Under the pieces are notes generated by a model. That model made no database searches. It was given only the letters and a program-made list of their open reading frames with translations, and was not told where the DNA came from. From positions 1-42,865 of the forward strand of contig CAJXOQ010000009.1 of assembly GCA_913057975.1 (NCBI GenBank): 42,865 nt of DNA. Reading direction: 5' to 3'. A program made the position numbers and the translations under genes. This DNA is from an uncultured Marinobacter sp. GTDB taxonomy: Bacteria; Pseudomonadota; Gammaproteobacteria; Pseudomonadales; Oleiphilaceae. Shown here piece by piece: positions 35,343 through 42,865 of the stretch (position 1 is its first letter; each line of letters starts with the position of its first letter).

Positions 35343-35777
35343 GGTTTATTGATGTCGTTGACAGTTGTTAAGGTTAGCTGACGGGTTGTTCATAATTAGG
35401 TCGAAATTATAGGCGAGATAAGGCTGGGAAGACCACGTTATAGTATTACGGCTTGGAAAACGGAAGGTGATAAAGAACTGAAATACAAACAATCAGTTAA
35501 AGCGAAATCACGGCATTTGTGCGAGGGTTATTTATTAAAGAATTTTAACTTACTTGCGTAATAACTTGTTAACTAAAGTAAATCAAGAATATAAAGTACT
35601 TGTTTGTATGTAACTAGTTGAAAATATTAATATTTAATAATTTACCGTTCTTTTATGTACTGTATTTGGACATGAATATTTTAAATGTATCAATATAATA
35701 ATTACATGTGCGCTGAATTTAATGGTTTGTTCAACTAAGCTGAAATGGATAAAGCTTCTAAAAAGGGAAACAGTTCA
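35343..35777. other. AT-rich divergent region between flavoenzyme and prpD
   Basis: No gene is seen in these 435 bases. From about 35460 to 35740 the sequence is clearly richer in A and T than its neighbours, with runs such as ATTAATATTTAATAATTT. It probably holds the promoters for both divergent genes and may mark the edge of an inserted segment. No sigma-54 match or terminator was seen. Confidence 0.6.
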
Positions 35778-37262
35778 ATGTCAGCAACTTATGATCTGAA
35801 CGATCGCCCCGACTACGATCACCTCTTACAGACGATTGCCGATTACGCCCTCAATTATCGGATAAAGAGCAAAGAGGCCATGAATACCGCCCGAAATTGC
35901 CTGATGGATACATTAGGCTGTGGCCTGCTCGCCCTGCGGTTCCCAGAGTGTACCAAACACCTCGGCCCATTGGTCGAGGGTACCGTCGTTCCGAATGGTG
36001 CCCGAGTTCCGGGAACGTCGTTCCGGCTGGATCCAGTAAAAGCCGCCTGGGATATTGGTTGCATCGTCCGCTGGCTGGACTACAACGATACCTGGCTTGC
36101 TGCCGAATGGGGCCACCCATCCGACAACCTGGGGGGGATTCTTGCGGTGGCTGACCACGTTTCCCAGAAACGGGTAGCGGAAGGCAAAGCGCCACTGGCC
36201 ATGAAGGATGTGCTTGAAGCCATGATCATGGCCCATGAAATTCAGGGTGTATTGGCGCTGGAAAACTCCTTCAACAGGGTAGGACTTGATCACGTAGTAC
36301 TGGTCAAGGTGGCGTCCACAGCCGTCACCGCGAAACTGATGGGCGCAAACCGGGAGCAGTTGCTGTCAGCGCTATCCCACGCCTGGGTTGACGGCCAGTC
36401 GTTGCGAACCTACCGCCACGCGCCGAATGCGGGCTCTCGCAAATCCTGGGCGGCAGGCGACGCCACCTCGCGCGCTGTGCGGCTGGCAGATATTGCCATG
36501 AGAGGGGAAATGGGTATCCCGAGTGCACTGACAGCGCCCCAGTGGGGTTTCTACGACGTGCTGTTCAGCAAAACCAACAAGGACCAGAAGCTCAAGCCCG
36601 AGGACAAACGTCAGTTTTCTTTGCCCCAGGATTTCGGCTCCTATGTGATGGAGAACATCCTGTTCAAGATTTCCTTCCCGGCGGAGTTTCACGCACAGAC
36701 AGCGGCGGAAGCGGCAGTCACTCTGCACCCCCAAGTCAAAGATCGTCTGGAGGAAGTTGACCGCATTGTCATCACCACCCACGAGTCCGCTATCCGCATT
36801 ATCTCCAAGCAGGGCAAACTCGCAAATGCCGCTGACAGGGACCACTGCCTGCAGTATATGACAGCAGTACCGCTGATTTTTGGCAGCCTGACTGCAGAGC
36901 ACTATGAAGACAGCTTCCACCAGACTAACCCGGTCATCGACAGCATCCGGGAAAAGATGGAAGTGGTGGAAGATGAACGGTATACCCGTGAGTATCTGGA
37001 AGAGGACAAACGTTCGATCGCCAATGCCATCCAGGTGTTTTTCAAAGATGGCTCCAGTACGGACAAAGTCGCGGTTGAATACCCGATTGGTCACCGTAGG
37101 CGCCGGAAGGATGGGATCCCGCTGTTGGAAGACAAATTCTACAACAATCTGGCCACTCGGTTCCCTGGCCAGCGCTGCGAACAGATATTCCGGCTCTGCA
37201 AGGACCAGAAGGCCCTGGAAAGTACGTCTGTACACGAGTTTGCCGAGCTTTTCGTTATATAA
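35778..37262 (+). CDS. prpD: 2-methylcitrate dehydratase (MmgE/PrpD family)
   Basis: PrpD dehydrates 2-methylcitrate without an Fe-S cluster. The 494-residue protein (E. coli 483) has [115 protein letters not shown] and [17 protein letters not shown], all matching cluster-free PrpD. The ATG at 35778, with AAGGGA 9 bases upstream, is preferred over the one at 35745. It is 4.7 kb from prpF and has its own promoter region. With AcnD/PrpF also present, the cell carries two routes for this dehydration. Confidence 0.93.
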   Translation: MSATYDLNDRPDYDHLLQTIADYALNYRIKSKEAMNTARNCLMDTLGCGLLALRFPECTKHLGPLVEGTVVPNGARVPGTSFRLDPVKAAWDIGCIVRWLDYNDTWLAAEWGHPSDNLGGILAVADHVSQKRVAEGKAPLAMKDVLEAMIMAHEIQGVLALENSFNRVGLDHVVLVKVASTAVTAKLMGANREQLLSALSHAWVDGQSLRTYRHAPNAGSRKSWAAGDATSRAVRLADIAMRGEMGIPSALTAPQWGFYDVLFSKTNKDQKLKPEDKRQFSLPQDFGSYVMENILFKISFPAEFHAQTAAEAAVTLHPQVKDRLEEVDRIVITTHESAIRIISKQGKLANAADRDHCLQYMTAVPLIFGSLTAEHYEDSFHQTNPVIDSIREKMEVVEDERYTREYLEEDKRSIANAIQVFFKDGSSTDKVAVEYPIGHRRRRKDGIPLLEDKFYNNLATRFPGQRCEQIFRLCKDQKALESTSVHEFAELFVI

Positions 37263-37287
37263 CACTGATACGGGAAAGTTACAGGTG

Positions 37288-37304
37288 TGTCAGTTTAATT
37301 TACA
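37288..37304 (+). promoter_or_regulatory. TGTC-N8-TTACA motif upstream of PEP-CTERM gene 2
   Basis: TGTCAGTTTAATTTACA ends 53 bases before the -24 GG of the sigma-54 promoter at 37356-37371. It matches 15 of 17 positions of the site at 38188-38204. It is a candidate activator site, possibly for a PrsR-type regulator known from PEP-CTERM loci. Confidence 0.5.
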
Positions 37305-37355
37305 TGCCAGAAAATAGGGTCACGTAAGTGCTAGAAACATAAACAGTTATAGTTA

Positions 37356-37371
37356 TGGCACGAGCCATGCA
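37356..37371 (+). promoter_or_regulatory. Sigma-54 (-24/-12) promoter of PEP-CTERM gene 2
   Basis: TGGCACGAGCCATGCA matches the RpoN consensus TGGCACGnnnnTTGCW at every fixed position but one, with correct GG-N10-GC spacing. The predicted start of transcription is about 37382, giving a leader of about 40 bases before the ATG at 37421. The in-frame ATG at 37355 lies in the promoter and cannot be the start. Confidence 0.85.
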
Positions 37372-37420
37372 ATCGGTACTCCTGTGTACGCGACGTACGT
37401 CAGATCTATGGAGTACTGAT

Positions 37421-38146
37421 ATGAAAAAGATAACAACCATTCTTACAACAGGACTGCTCTTTGGTGCCTGTTCCTGGGTTTCAGCAGCGCCTATTCTCGC
37501 AATCAGTGACCAGGGAGGAGCGGCAGCCGGTCAGGCAGAGAGCGACTTCCTGGCCTCCCTGAGCGGTGGTTTCCTTACCGAAACCTTCGACGACAACACC
37601 TACTACACCCCCGGAACCCAGTCAGCCACCATTAGTTCCCAGGCCGGCGTCGGTTCCTTTGCCAGCGTGGTAGCAGGTTCGGGCGGTCTTTGTGACAGCG
37701 GCATCTACGACTGCGATAACGGCCTTGCGGTGCTGGATGCAGGCACAACGCCTTTCAATGGCCGCTACTCCGTCTCCGGTAACAACTGGCTGGATAGTAT
37801 GGATGCTCGGGAAATGAACATATCCTTGGTGGCAGGCTACAACGCCATAGGCTTTTACATGACAGATCCGAACGACGCTGGGGGTCGGTTCTCGATTGGC
37901 GGTGTAGATTTCAACTTCGGGAATATCTTCGGTTCTGCACTGGGTAACGGAAGTATTTTTTACATCACATTGTTCGATACAGAAGGCTTGGGCAGTGTTT
38001 CTATTTTCTCCAATAACGCCAATGACGGGTACGGATTGGATAATGTAACCATCGGCATGGTAGCTGTTCCGGAGCCAGGCACATTGGCACTTTTAGGGCT
38101 AGGGCTTGTTGGGCTGCTGATGGCGCGTAAACGGCAGAAAAAATAG
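37421..38146 (+). CDS. PEP-CTERM sorting domain protein
   Basis: The 241-residue secreted protein has a signal peptide (KKITTILTTGLLFGACSWVSAA). A beta-rich ectodomain of about 190 residues follows, with two cysteines close together (GGLCDSGIYDCDNG) and the strand pattern AREMNISLVAGYNAIGFYMTDPNDAGGRFSIGGVDFNFG. The sorting tail VPEPGTLALLGLGLVGLLMARKRQKK shares the string VPEPGTLALLGLGL with the other PEP-CTERM protein here. GGAG precedes the ATG. The ectodomain is not recognised; it looks like a lectin-type sandwich. It is 190 bases upstream of the exopolysaccharide operon. Confidence 0.92.
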   Translation: MKKITTILTTGLLFGACSWVSAAPILAISDQGGAAAGQAESDFLASLSGGFLTETFDDNTYYTPGTQSATISSQAGVGSFASVVAGSGGLCDSGIYDCDNGLAVLDAGTTPFNGRYSVSGNNWLDSMDAREMNISLVAGYNAIGFYMTDPNDAGGRFSIGGVDFNFGNIFGSALGNGSIFYITLFDTEGLGSVSIFSNNANDGYGLDNVTIGMVAVPEPGTLALLGLGLVGLLMARKRQKK

Positions 38147-38187
38147 CCTACTATTAAGAGGCAACTGGCGATTTGAGAACCATGAAT

Positions 38188-38204
38188 TGTCAGTTTCCTT
38201 TACA
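38188..38204 (+). promoter_or_regulatory. TGTC-N8-TTACA motif upstream of the exopolysaccharide operon
   Basis: TGTCAGTTTCCTTTACA lies between PEP-CTERM gene 2 and the sugar transferase gene. It is nearly identical to the site at 37288. I found no GG-N10-GC promoter downstream of it, so its role here is less clear. Confidence 0.4.
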
Positions 38205-38335
38205 CCGTACCGGGTTTGATTGCTCACCGGCGATTGCAGTTACGGAAATTTACAGTACACTGCTGTTCACGTAGCGCTGTATGTAGACGCACGGGATGCG
38301 TACTTTCATAGTTGCGAACAGCAAAAGGAGTTGGC

Positions 38336-39748
38336 GTGGCCCACGTCAGATTGTTCAGACACTACATCCATCTTCCGTATATCATTCTCGGCCTGATTGA
38401 TTTTCTTGTGCTGGCGTTCGCCTTCGCGTTGGCCGTGTTTTTCCGCTATTTCGGCGACGTCTCCTTCTTCCTCGACAACTTGAGCTTTCTGTTGCCGTCA
38501 GCGGCCGTGTTTTCGGCAATCAACCTGCTCGTCATGGTAGCCCTTGGTGTTCATCAATCCCGCCTGGAAGAGGGTATGTCGGGGATGATGTTGCGCACCA
38601 TTTTGGCCCTGATGGTCAGTGTCCCTATGTGCGGGTTTGCCTACCTGCTTAACAGCGAGTGGCTGTGGTACATCGGCACAAGCAGTGCATTGACCACTGG
38701 CTCGGTTTTCGGTTTTTTCCTTTTGGGCATTGCTCGCCTCTTCTTTTTTGCCACCGTCGGCAAGGAAAGCTTCAAACGAAAGGTGCTGGTATTGGGAGCT
38801 GGCTTCCGCGCCAGGCAGATTCACGAGGATCTTAGAACGCCATTCAACCGCAAGGGCTTTATACTGACCGGTTTCGTGTCGCTGCCCGATGAACCGGTTG
38901 AGGTCAGCCAAGACTACCTACTGAACATTCCAACCACGCTTCAGCAATACATTATCAAACACCCGGTTAATGAAATCGTGGTAGCTGTGGATGACCGCCG
39001 TAAAGGTCTGCCGATGGAAGACCTGCTGGAATGCAAAATGGAGGGAGTGCGGATTGTAGACGGCGCCGCGTTCTACGAAAGGGAATCCAGAAAAGTGGCC
39101 CTGGAAATGGTGACTCGTGGCTGGTTAGTGTTTTCCGACGGGTTCACCGTCTCGTCTGTTTTTGGGGTTGGCAAACGTTCCCTCGACATATTGTCTGCCG
39201 GTCTTCTTTTGCTGGTCAGCTTGCCGCTGATGCTGCTGACCGCCATCGCCATCAAGATTGAGGATGGCTTCAAAGCGAAGATATTTTACAGCCAGGAACG
39301 GGTGGGGCTTAACGGCCGCGTTTTCAAGGTCCATAAATTCCGTTCGATGATGACCGACGCCGAGAAAAACGGTGCGGTATGGGCCAGCAAGGATGATGCA
39401 CGGGTTACCCGGGTAGGGGATTTTATCCGCAAGGTGCGCATTGACGAACTGCCACAAATTTTCAATGTGCTGAATGGTACTATGGCCTTCGTTGGCCCGC
39501 GGCCCGAAAGGCCGGTATTTGTAGAGCAGTTGTCGGAAAAGATCCCATTCTACAGCGAGCGTCATCGAGTCAAACCGGGTTTGACGGGGTGGGCCCAGCT
39601 TTGTTTTGCTTATGCGGACAATGAAGAGGACACTCGGGAAAAGCTCCGTTACGACCTCTACTACATCAAGAATCAAAGTCTGTTGCTTGATTTGTTGATT
39701 ATAATTCAGACAGTGGAAGTGGTATTGTTCAAGAAAGGATCAAGGTAG
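38336..39748 (+). CDS. PEP-CTERM-associated sugar transferase (polyprenyl glycosylphosphotransferase)
   Basis: This enzyme starts exopolysaccharide repeat units by moving a sugar phosphate onto undecaprenyl phosphate. The 470-residue protein has four N-terminal membrane helices (about 12-130), a CoA-binding-like domain (VLVLGAGFRARQIHEDLRTPF) and the C-terminal transferase domain. The latter carries KRSLDILSAGLLLLVSLPLMLLTAIAIKIEDG, FKVHKFRSMMTDAEKNGAVWASKDDARVTRVGDFIRKVRIDELPQIFNVLNGTMAFVGPRPERPVF and KPGLTGWAQLCFAYADNEEDTREKLRYDLYYIKNQSLLLDL. It is the TIGR03013 (EpsB_2) kind found with exosortase A. The GTG at 38336 follows AGGAG by 5 bases and is preferred to the TTG at 38312. Confidence 0.92.
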   Translation: MAHVRLFRHYIHLPYIILGLIDFLVLAFAFALAVFFRYFGDVSFFLDNLSFLLPSAAVFSAINLLVMVALGVHQSRLEEGMSGMMLRTILALMVSVPMCGFAYLLNSEWLWYIGTSSALTTGSVFGFFLLGIARLFFFATVGKESFKRKVLVLGAGFRARQIHEDLRTPFNRKGFILTGFVSLPDEPVEVSQDYLLNIPTTLQQYIIKHPVNEIVVAVDDRRKGLPMEDLLECKMEGVRIVDGAAFYERESRKVALEMVTRGWLVFSDGFTVSSVFGVGKRSLDILSAGLLLLVSLPLMLLTAIAIKIEDGFKAKIFYSQERVGLNGRVFKVHKFRSMMTDAEKNGAVWASKDDARVTRVGDFIRKVRIDELPQIFNVLNGTMAFVGPRPERPVFVEQLSEKIPFYSERHRVKPGLTGWAQLCFAYADNEEDTREKLRYDLYYIKNQSLLLDLLIIIQTVEVVLFKKGSR

Positions 39749-39807
39749 TTTCGGGGCCAGCTCTCCCCGAGACATGGAAACAGACATGGACACAGAGAGG
39801 AATGATA

Positions 39808-40452
39808 ATGTCATCGAAGTATTCACTGCAGGGACTCCTGCTGTCCCTCACGGCGGTAGTCTTTGTTGCAGGTTGTGCCGGGCCTCAGTCTTCATCTCAG
39901 GATGCTATTGACCAAGCCCTGAGTCTACAGACCTCAACGAGTGTGGACGAGTACATGCTTGGACCAACCGATGAAATCCAGATTTCAGTCTGGCGCAATG
40001 CAGACCTCAGCATGGTTGTGCCCGTACGACCGGACGGCAGAGTATCTATGCCGCTTATTGGTGATGTTCAGGCTACCGGTAAAACCCCCGAGGAACTGGC
40101 CAATGAAATCGAGATTGGCCTCACAGGCTTCATCCGCGAACCCCAGGTAACCGTTGTGGTCAAGTCCATGGGTAGTCACGAGTTCAGTGACCGTGTGCGG
40201 GTGACCGGTGCCGTCAATCAGTCCATCTCTGTGCCCCACCGGTCCGGAATGACGGTTCTGGATCTGGTATTGAGTGCAGGAGGCGCAAATCCTTTTGCTC
40301 AGCTCAATAATGCCATGCTTTACCGCGCCTTAGAGGACAGAATGGTGGCTATCCCGGTTCGCCTGGACGACATCCTCAACAAAGGGGACGTGTCAACCAA
40401 CTACCGCATGCGGCCAGGGGATATCCTCACCGTCCCGGAACGGAATTTCTAA
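39808..40452 (+). CDS. Exopolysaccharide export lipoprotein (Wza family)
   Basis: The 214-residue lipoprotein has a signal peptide and lipobox LTAVVFVAGC (Cys about residue 23 from the chosen start). A Poly_export domain follows (DEYMLGPTDEIQISVWRNADLSMVVPVRPDGRVSMPLIGDVQATGKTPEELANEIEIGL) and one SLBB domain (VRVTGAVNQSISVPHRSGMTVLDLVLSAGGANPFAQLNNAMLYR). It would form the outer-membrane exit channel. The small size is typical of XrtA-associated export proteins. The ATG at 39808 has AGAGAGG 8 bases upstream; the one at 39802 would be too close. Confidence 0.93.
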   Translation: MSSKYSLQGLLLSLTAVVFVAGCAGPQSSSQDAIDQALSLQTSTSVDEYMLGPTDEIQISVWRNADLSMVVPVRPDGRVSMPLIGDVQATGKTPEELANEIEIGLTGFIREPQVTVVVKSMGSHEFSDRVRVTGAVNQSISVPHRSGMTVLDLVLSAGGANPFAQLNNAMLYRALEDRMVAIPVRLDDILNKGDVSTNYRMRPGDILTVPERNF

Positions 40453-40508
40453 GACCAGCTAAACTGTTATTCGAAGCAAACCGCGGAACCGGGCAATAGG
40501 TAAGACAG

Positions 40509-42035
40509 ATGGCACTTCCACTAAGTCAGCTCCCTTCAGAAATGATCAGAGAGGTCCGGTCACGAAAATGGCTGGCCTTCCTGCTTTTTGCCATTATCAG
40601 TTTCGCCGTGCTGGGGGCAGGGTTTGTGTGGCCTTACAAATACCAGTCGCAGGTTGTGATATTCGTGGATGACCGGAATATTATTCGCCCGCTGATGGAA
40701 GGCAGTGCGGTAACGACCGAAATCAGCGAGCGCACTTCGGTGGTCAGGGAAATGCTTTGGTCCCGGGACGTTATGTCGAAAGTTGCCAGAGACGAGGAGA
40801 TTTTCGGTCAGAATGCGGAGCAACTCAGCAATGAGGCTCTGGAACGAAGAGTGGACATGCTTCGCACCAATATGAATGTTCGTCCCCGTGGCGATAGTTA
40901 CTTCAGCATTGGCTATACCTCCGAGTCGCCCAGAAAGGCTTTCCGCATTGCGCAACGCCTTGGGCAGCTTTTCATCTCAGAGAATTCGGCAAGCAAACGC
41001 AAGGAAAGCCGTAACGCCTATGACTTTATCGATAAACAGGTCAAAAACTACGAAGCCATTCTTGCCGAAGTTGAGCAAAAGCTGAAAAAGTTTCTTTCGG
41101 AGAATGTTGACGGAACAGAAGGCGAAGCTAATGCCCGTATGGCGAAGTTGCGGCGGGATCTAGAGCTTGCACAGTTGGAGCGCTCCGAGTTGGTGGCGCG
41201 GGCCGATTCGCTGGAGTCTGAGCTTCAGAAAGTGGAGCCAATGCTCAGTCAGGGCCGCACGGCTGACGCCTATTCCCGTCGAATCAGAGAGAAAGAAATT
41301 CAGCTCGATGACTTACGATTGCGATATCACGATACCTATCCGGACATCATTGCCCTGAAGGAACAGATTGCTGAACTGAAAAGACAACGGAACAGGGCTG
41401 CTCAGAGTGGTACATTGGATCAGGTCACCACAGAAGGCGACCAGTTGGTCAATCCTCTGTATCAGGATATCAGCTCAGAGGTCGCCAAAACCCGTGCAGA
41501 TATCCGCACTCAGGAGTCGCGTATCAACTCGCTTCAGAGCCTGATTGCGGAGCAGGAAAAACGCATGGAGCGTATCCAGGAAAACAAGGCTCAGTACTCC
41601 GAGCTTACCCGGGACATGGAAGTGAATGAACAGATTTACAACGATTTGCTCAAGCGCCGTGAAAAAGCTCGGGTCTCCATGCATCTGGACATCGAAGGCC
41701 AGGGCCTCAATTTCCGCATCAATGAAACCGCCCAATATCCGAGGGAGCCGTCCGGCCCACAATTCCAGCTATTTGCGTCCGCAGGCCTGATTCTCGGAGC
41801 CCTGGCTCCGTTTGGTCTGGCAGCTGGCGTGTTGCAGATTGACCCTCGGGTAAGGGCCCGTAAACAGCTTGAAGACGGTATTGGTTTGCCCGTACTGGCT
41901 GAAATTCCCAATGTAAGAACACCCTATGAGAAACGCACAGATCGCTGGTTAACCATTTCAGTCTCTGTATGCGCTGTGCTGGTTGTTGCTGCCTATGGCG
42001 GTGTTGTCGGTGCAGCGTTGATGGGAGTCATTTGA
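40509..42035 (+). CDS. XrtA-type polysaccharide chain-length determinant (Wzz/PCP family)
   Basis: The 508-residue inner membrane protein has a membrane helix near residue 22-42 (WLAFLLFAIISFAVLGAGFVWPYKY) and a Wzz domain. A long coiled coil follows (about 165-400, with EAILAEVEQKLKKFLSEN and TRADIRTQESRINSLQSLIAEQEKRMERIQENKAQYSELTRDMEVNEQIYNDLLKRREKARVSMHLD). The GNVR-like segment FRINETAQYPREPSGPQ precedes a second helix, and a third hydrophobic segment ends the protein. It controls chain length and links the export pore to the downstream kinase-like protein, whose start overlaps its stop (TGATG). Confidence 0.92.
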   Translation: MALPLSQLPSEMIREVRSRKWLAFLLFAIISFAVLGAGFVWPYKYQSQVVIFVDDRNIIRPLMEGSAVTTEISERTSVVREMLWSRDVMSKVARDEEIFGQNAEQLSNEALERRVDMLRTNMNVRPRGDSYFSIGYTSESPRKAFRIAQRLGQLFISENSASKRKESRNAYDFIDKQVKNYEAILAEVEQKLKKFLSENVDGTEGEANARMAKLRRDLELAQLERSELVARADSLESELQKVEPMLSQGRTADAYSRRIREKEIQLDDLRLRYHDTYPDIIALKEQIAELKRQRNRAAQSGTLDQVTTEGDQLVNPLYQDISSEVAKTRADIRTQESRINSLQSLIAEQEKRMERIQENKAQYSELTRDMEVNEQIYNDLLKRREKARVSMHLDIEGQGLNFRINETAQYPREPSGPQFQLFASAGLILGALAPFGLAAGVLQIDPRVRARKQLEDGIGLPVLAEIPNVRTPYEKRTDRWLTISVSVCAVLVVAAYGGVVGAALMGVI

Positions 42036-42852
42036 TGACAGAGCAAAAACAGGACAGGGAAAGGGAAGAAATGGAAGCGGATATCCGCCCTCATGACAAA
42101 ACCTCACATGGGATCGACGTAAACGGAAGAGAGCGAGCCGGCGATCTTGAGAAACAGGACAGGGCTTCCGATGGTGATCGCAAGAGCGGCTTTTCCCAAT
42201 GGGAGGACTCTCGTATGTTGGTGCCCAGCTCGCTCGAGTTGGGCCCCGGCGCTGTTGATCGGTATGTTATCAGCAAACAGATCGTCAAGATGCAGGAGCC
42301 TCGCCGGCTCACCCGCGACGACATGGACGAGCGGCGCATCATCTATCCGGAATCCCAGAACCGGGCGCTGGTTAACCGGTTCCGCCACCTGCGCACGAAA
42401 CTGCTGGAGGTGTCAGGCGGTAACAACTTTACCATGGTCGTCAGTGGCGCGTGTGAAGGCGCGGGAACGTCGTTTATGGCGCTCAACCTGGCAGCTGCGT
42501 TTGCGTTTGACCAGTCGAAAACGGCACTGATAATTGACTGTAATTTGCGCAATCCCACGCTGCATTCCCAGCTTGACCTGGCCGCCGAAACCGGCCTGAC
42601 AGACTTCCTGGAAGACTCAGACTACGACATCGGTCGGATTATCTATCCCACAGGCATCCCGCGCCTGCGACTTATTCCCGCCGGCAGTCAACGCGAAACA
42701 CCAGGGGAATTCTTTACCTCATTCCGTATGAAGCAGTTCCTGCAGGCAATTCGGCGGCGCTATCCAGACCGCTTCATAGTGTTGGATACTTCGCCTATCA
42801 GCGACTCGCCGGATGCCCGCATTCTGGGGGAGCTTTGCGATTACTCCATGCT
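42035..42852 (+). CDS. BY-kinase-like P-loop protein of the XrtA locus (partial)
   Basis: About 272 residues are present; the 3' end is lost at the contig edge. After a charged N-terminal region (1-60) comes an Etk/CpsD-like ATPase domain: NRALVNRFRHLRTKLLEVSGGNNFTMVVSGACEGAGTSFMALNLAAAFA, then ALIIDCNLRNPTLHSQLDLAAETGLTDFL (Walker A' equivalent) and RFIVLDTSPISDSPDARILGELCD (Walker B region). In bacterial tyrosine kinases of this kind the P-loop reads GEGKST. Here it is GAGTSF, with Thr145 where the lysine should be. It may be an inactive or non-canonical partner of a true kinase encoded downstream. No tyrosine cluster can be judged because the C-terminus is missing. Confidence 0.85.
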
Positions 42853-42865
42853 CTGTCTCTTATAC
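42853..42865 (+). other. Nextera mosaic-end sequence at the contig edge (artefact)
   Basis: CTGTCTCTTATAC is the first 13 bases of the Nextera transposon mosaic end in reverse orientation. Together with the full adapter at the left end this is best read as untrimmed library sequence. The last four codons of the right-hand open frame (LCLLY) should not be taken as protein. Confidence 0.9.

Noticed and set aside
17399..38172. 12-base repeat GCAACTGGCGAT at 17399-17410 and 38161-38172
   Set aside because: Many 12-base repeats are expected by chance in a window this size, and the two contexts share nothing else.
37356..42852. Exosortase (XrtA) gene within the window
   Set aside because: None of the open frames is a multi-helix exosortase with its Cys/Arg/His motif; it presumably lies beyond the right end.

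Overview
The window is an assembled contig from a Gram-negative gammaproteobacterium, most likely a marine Marinobacter-like organism. This is inferred from the purC neighbourhood, an AcnD/PrpF methylcitrate operon, osmoregulated periplasmic glucan genes and an XrtA/PEP-CTERM exopolysaccharide locus; no marker gene confirms the genus. Both ends are sequencing artefact. Positions 1-48 are Nextera P7/i7/read-2 adapter, and 42853-42865 match the start of the reverse-complement transposon mosaic end, so neither end should be read as genome.

Layout: 50-5499 holds the tail of an unknown gene, purC, an outer-membrane barrel, a UDP-sugar epimerase and a complete TRAP transporter (dctPQM). A tRNA-Val(GAC) and an EamA-type exporter follow on the minus strand, then a secreted lipase with a membrane-anchored beta-rich partner (6802-8993).

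The least familiar part is 9143-15758. It holds YceI and a CDP-alcohol phosphatidyltransferase, divergent from a zinc-type dehydrogenase, a QueD/PTPS-like protein lacking its canonical catalytic residues, a glycosyltransferase-methyltransferase fusion, an LPG-synthase-type membrane protein and, convergently, a RibD-type reductase. Together they look like a pathway that builds, glycosylates, methylates and handles at the membrane a GTP-derived pterin or pyrimidine. This is the best candidate for an undescribed system.

From 15893 to 24374 are a small HTH regulator, galU and a glucan cluster: a POTRA-less TpsB-like barrel, opgG, a small ORF, opgH and a Tat-type opgD. GalU would supply UDP-glucose to OpgH, and OpgG/OpgD act on the glucan in the periplasm.

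From 24406 to 37262 is propionate catabolism by the 2-methylcitrate cycle: a GntR regulator with three operator-like repeats, prpB, prpC, acnD, prpF and, beyond an interruption, prpD. The interruption (31.1-35.7 kb) carries a THxN PEP-CTERM protein, the PEP-CTERM-associated acyltransferase and a VAO-type flavoenzyme. A second PEP-CTERM protein and the start of the XrtA-type exopolysaccharide operon (sugar transferase, Wza-like export lipoprotein, chain-length protein, BY-kinase-like protein) fill the right end. Both PEP-CTERM genes have good sigma-54 (-24/-12) promoter matches upstream, and a shared TGTC-N8-TTACA motif lies nearby, suggesting coordinated RpoN control. No exosortase gene, transposase, rRNA or CRISPR array is visible.
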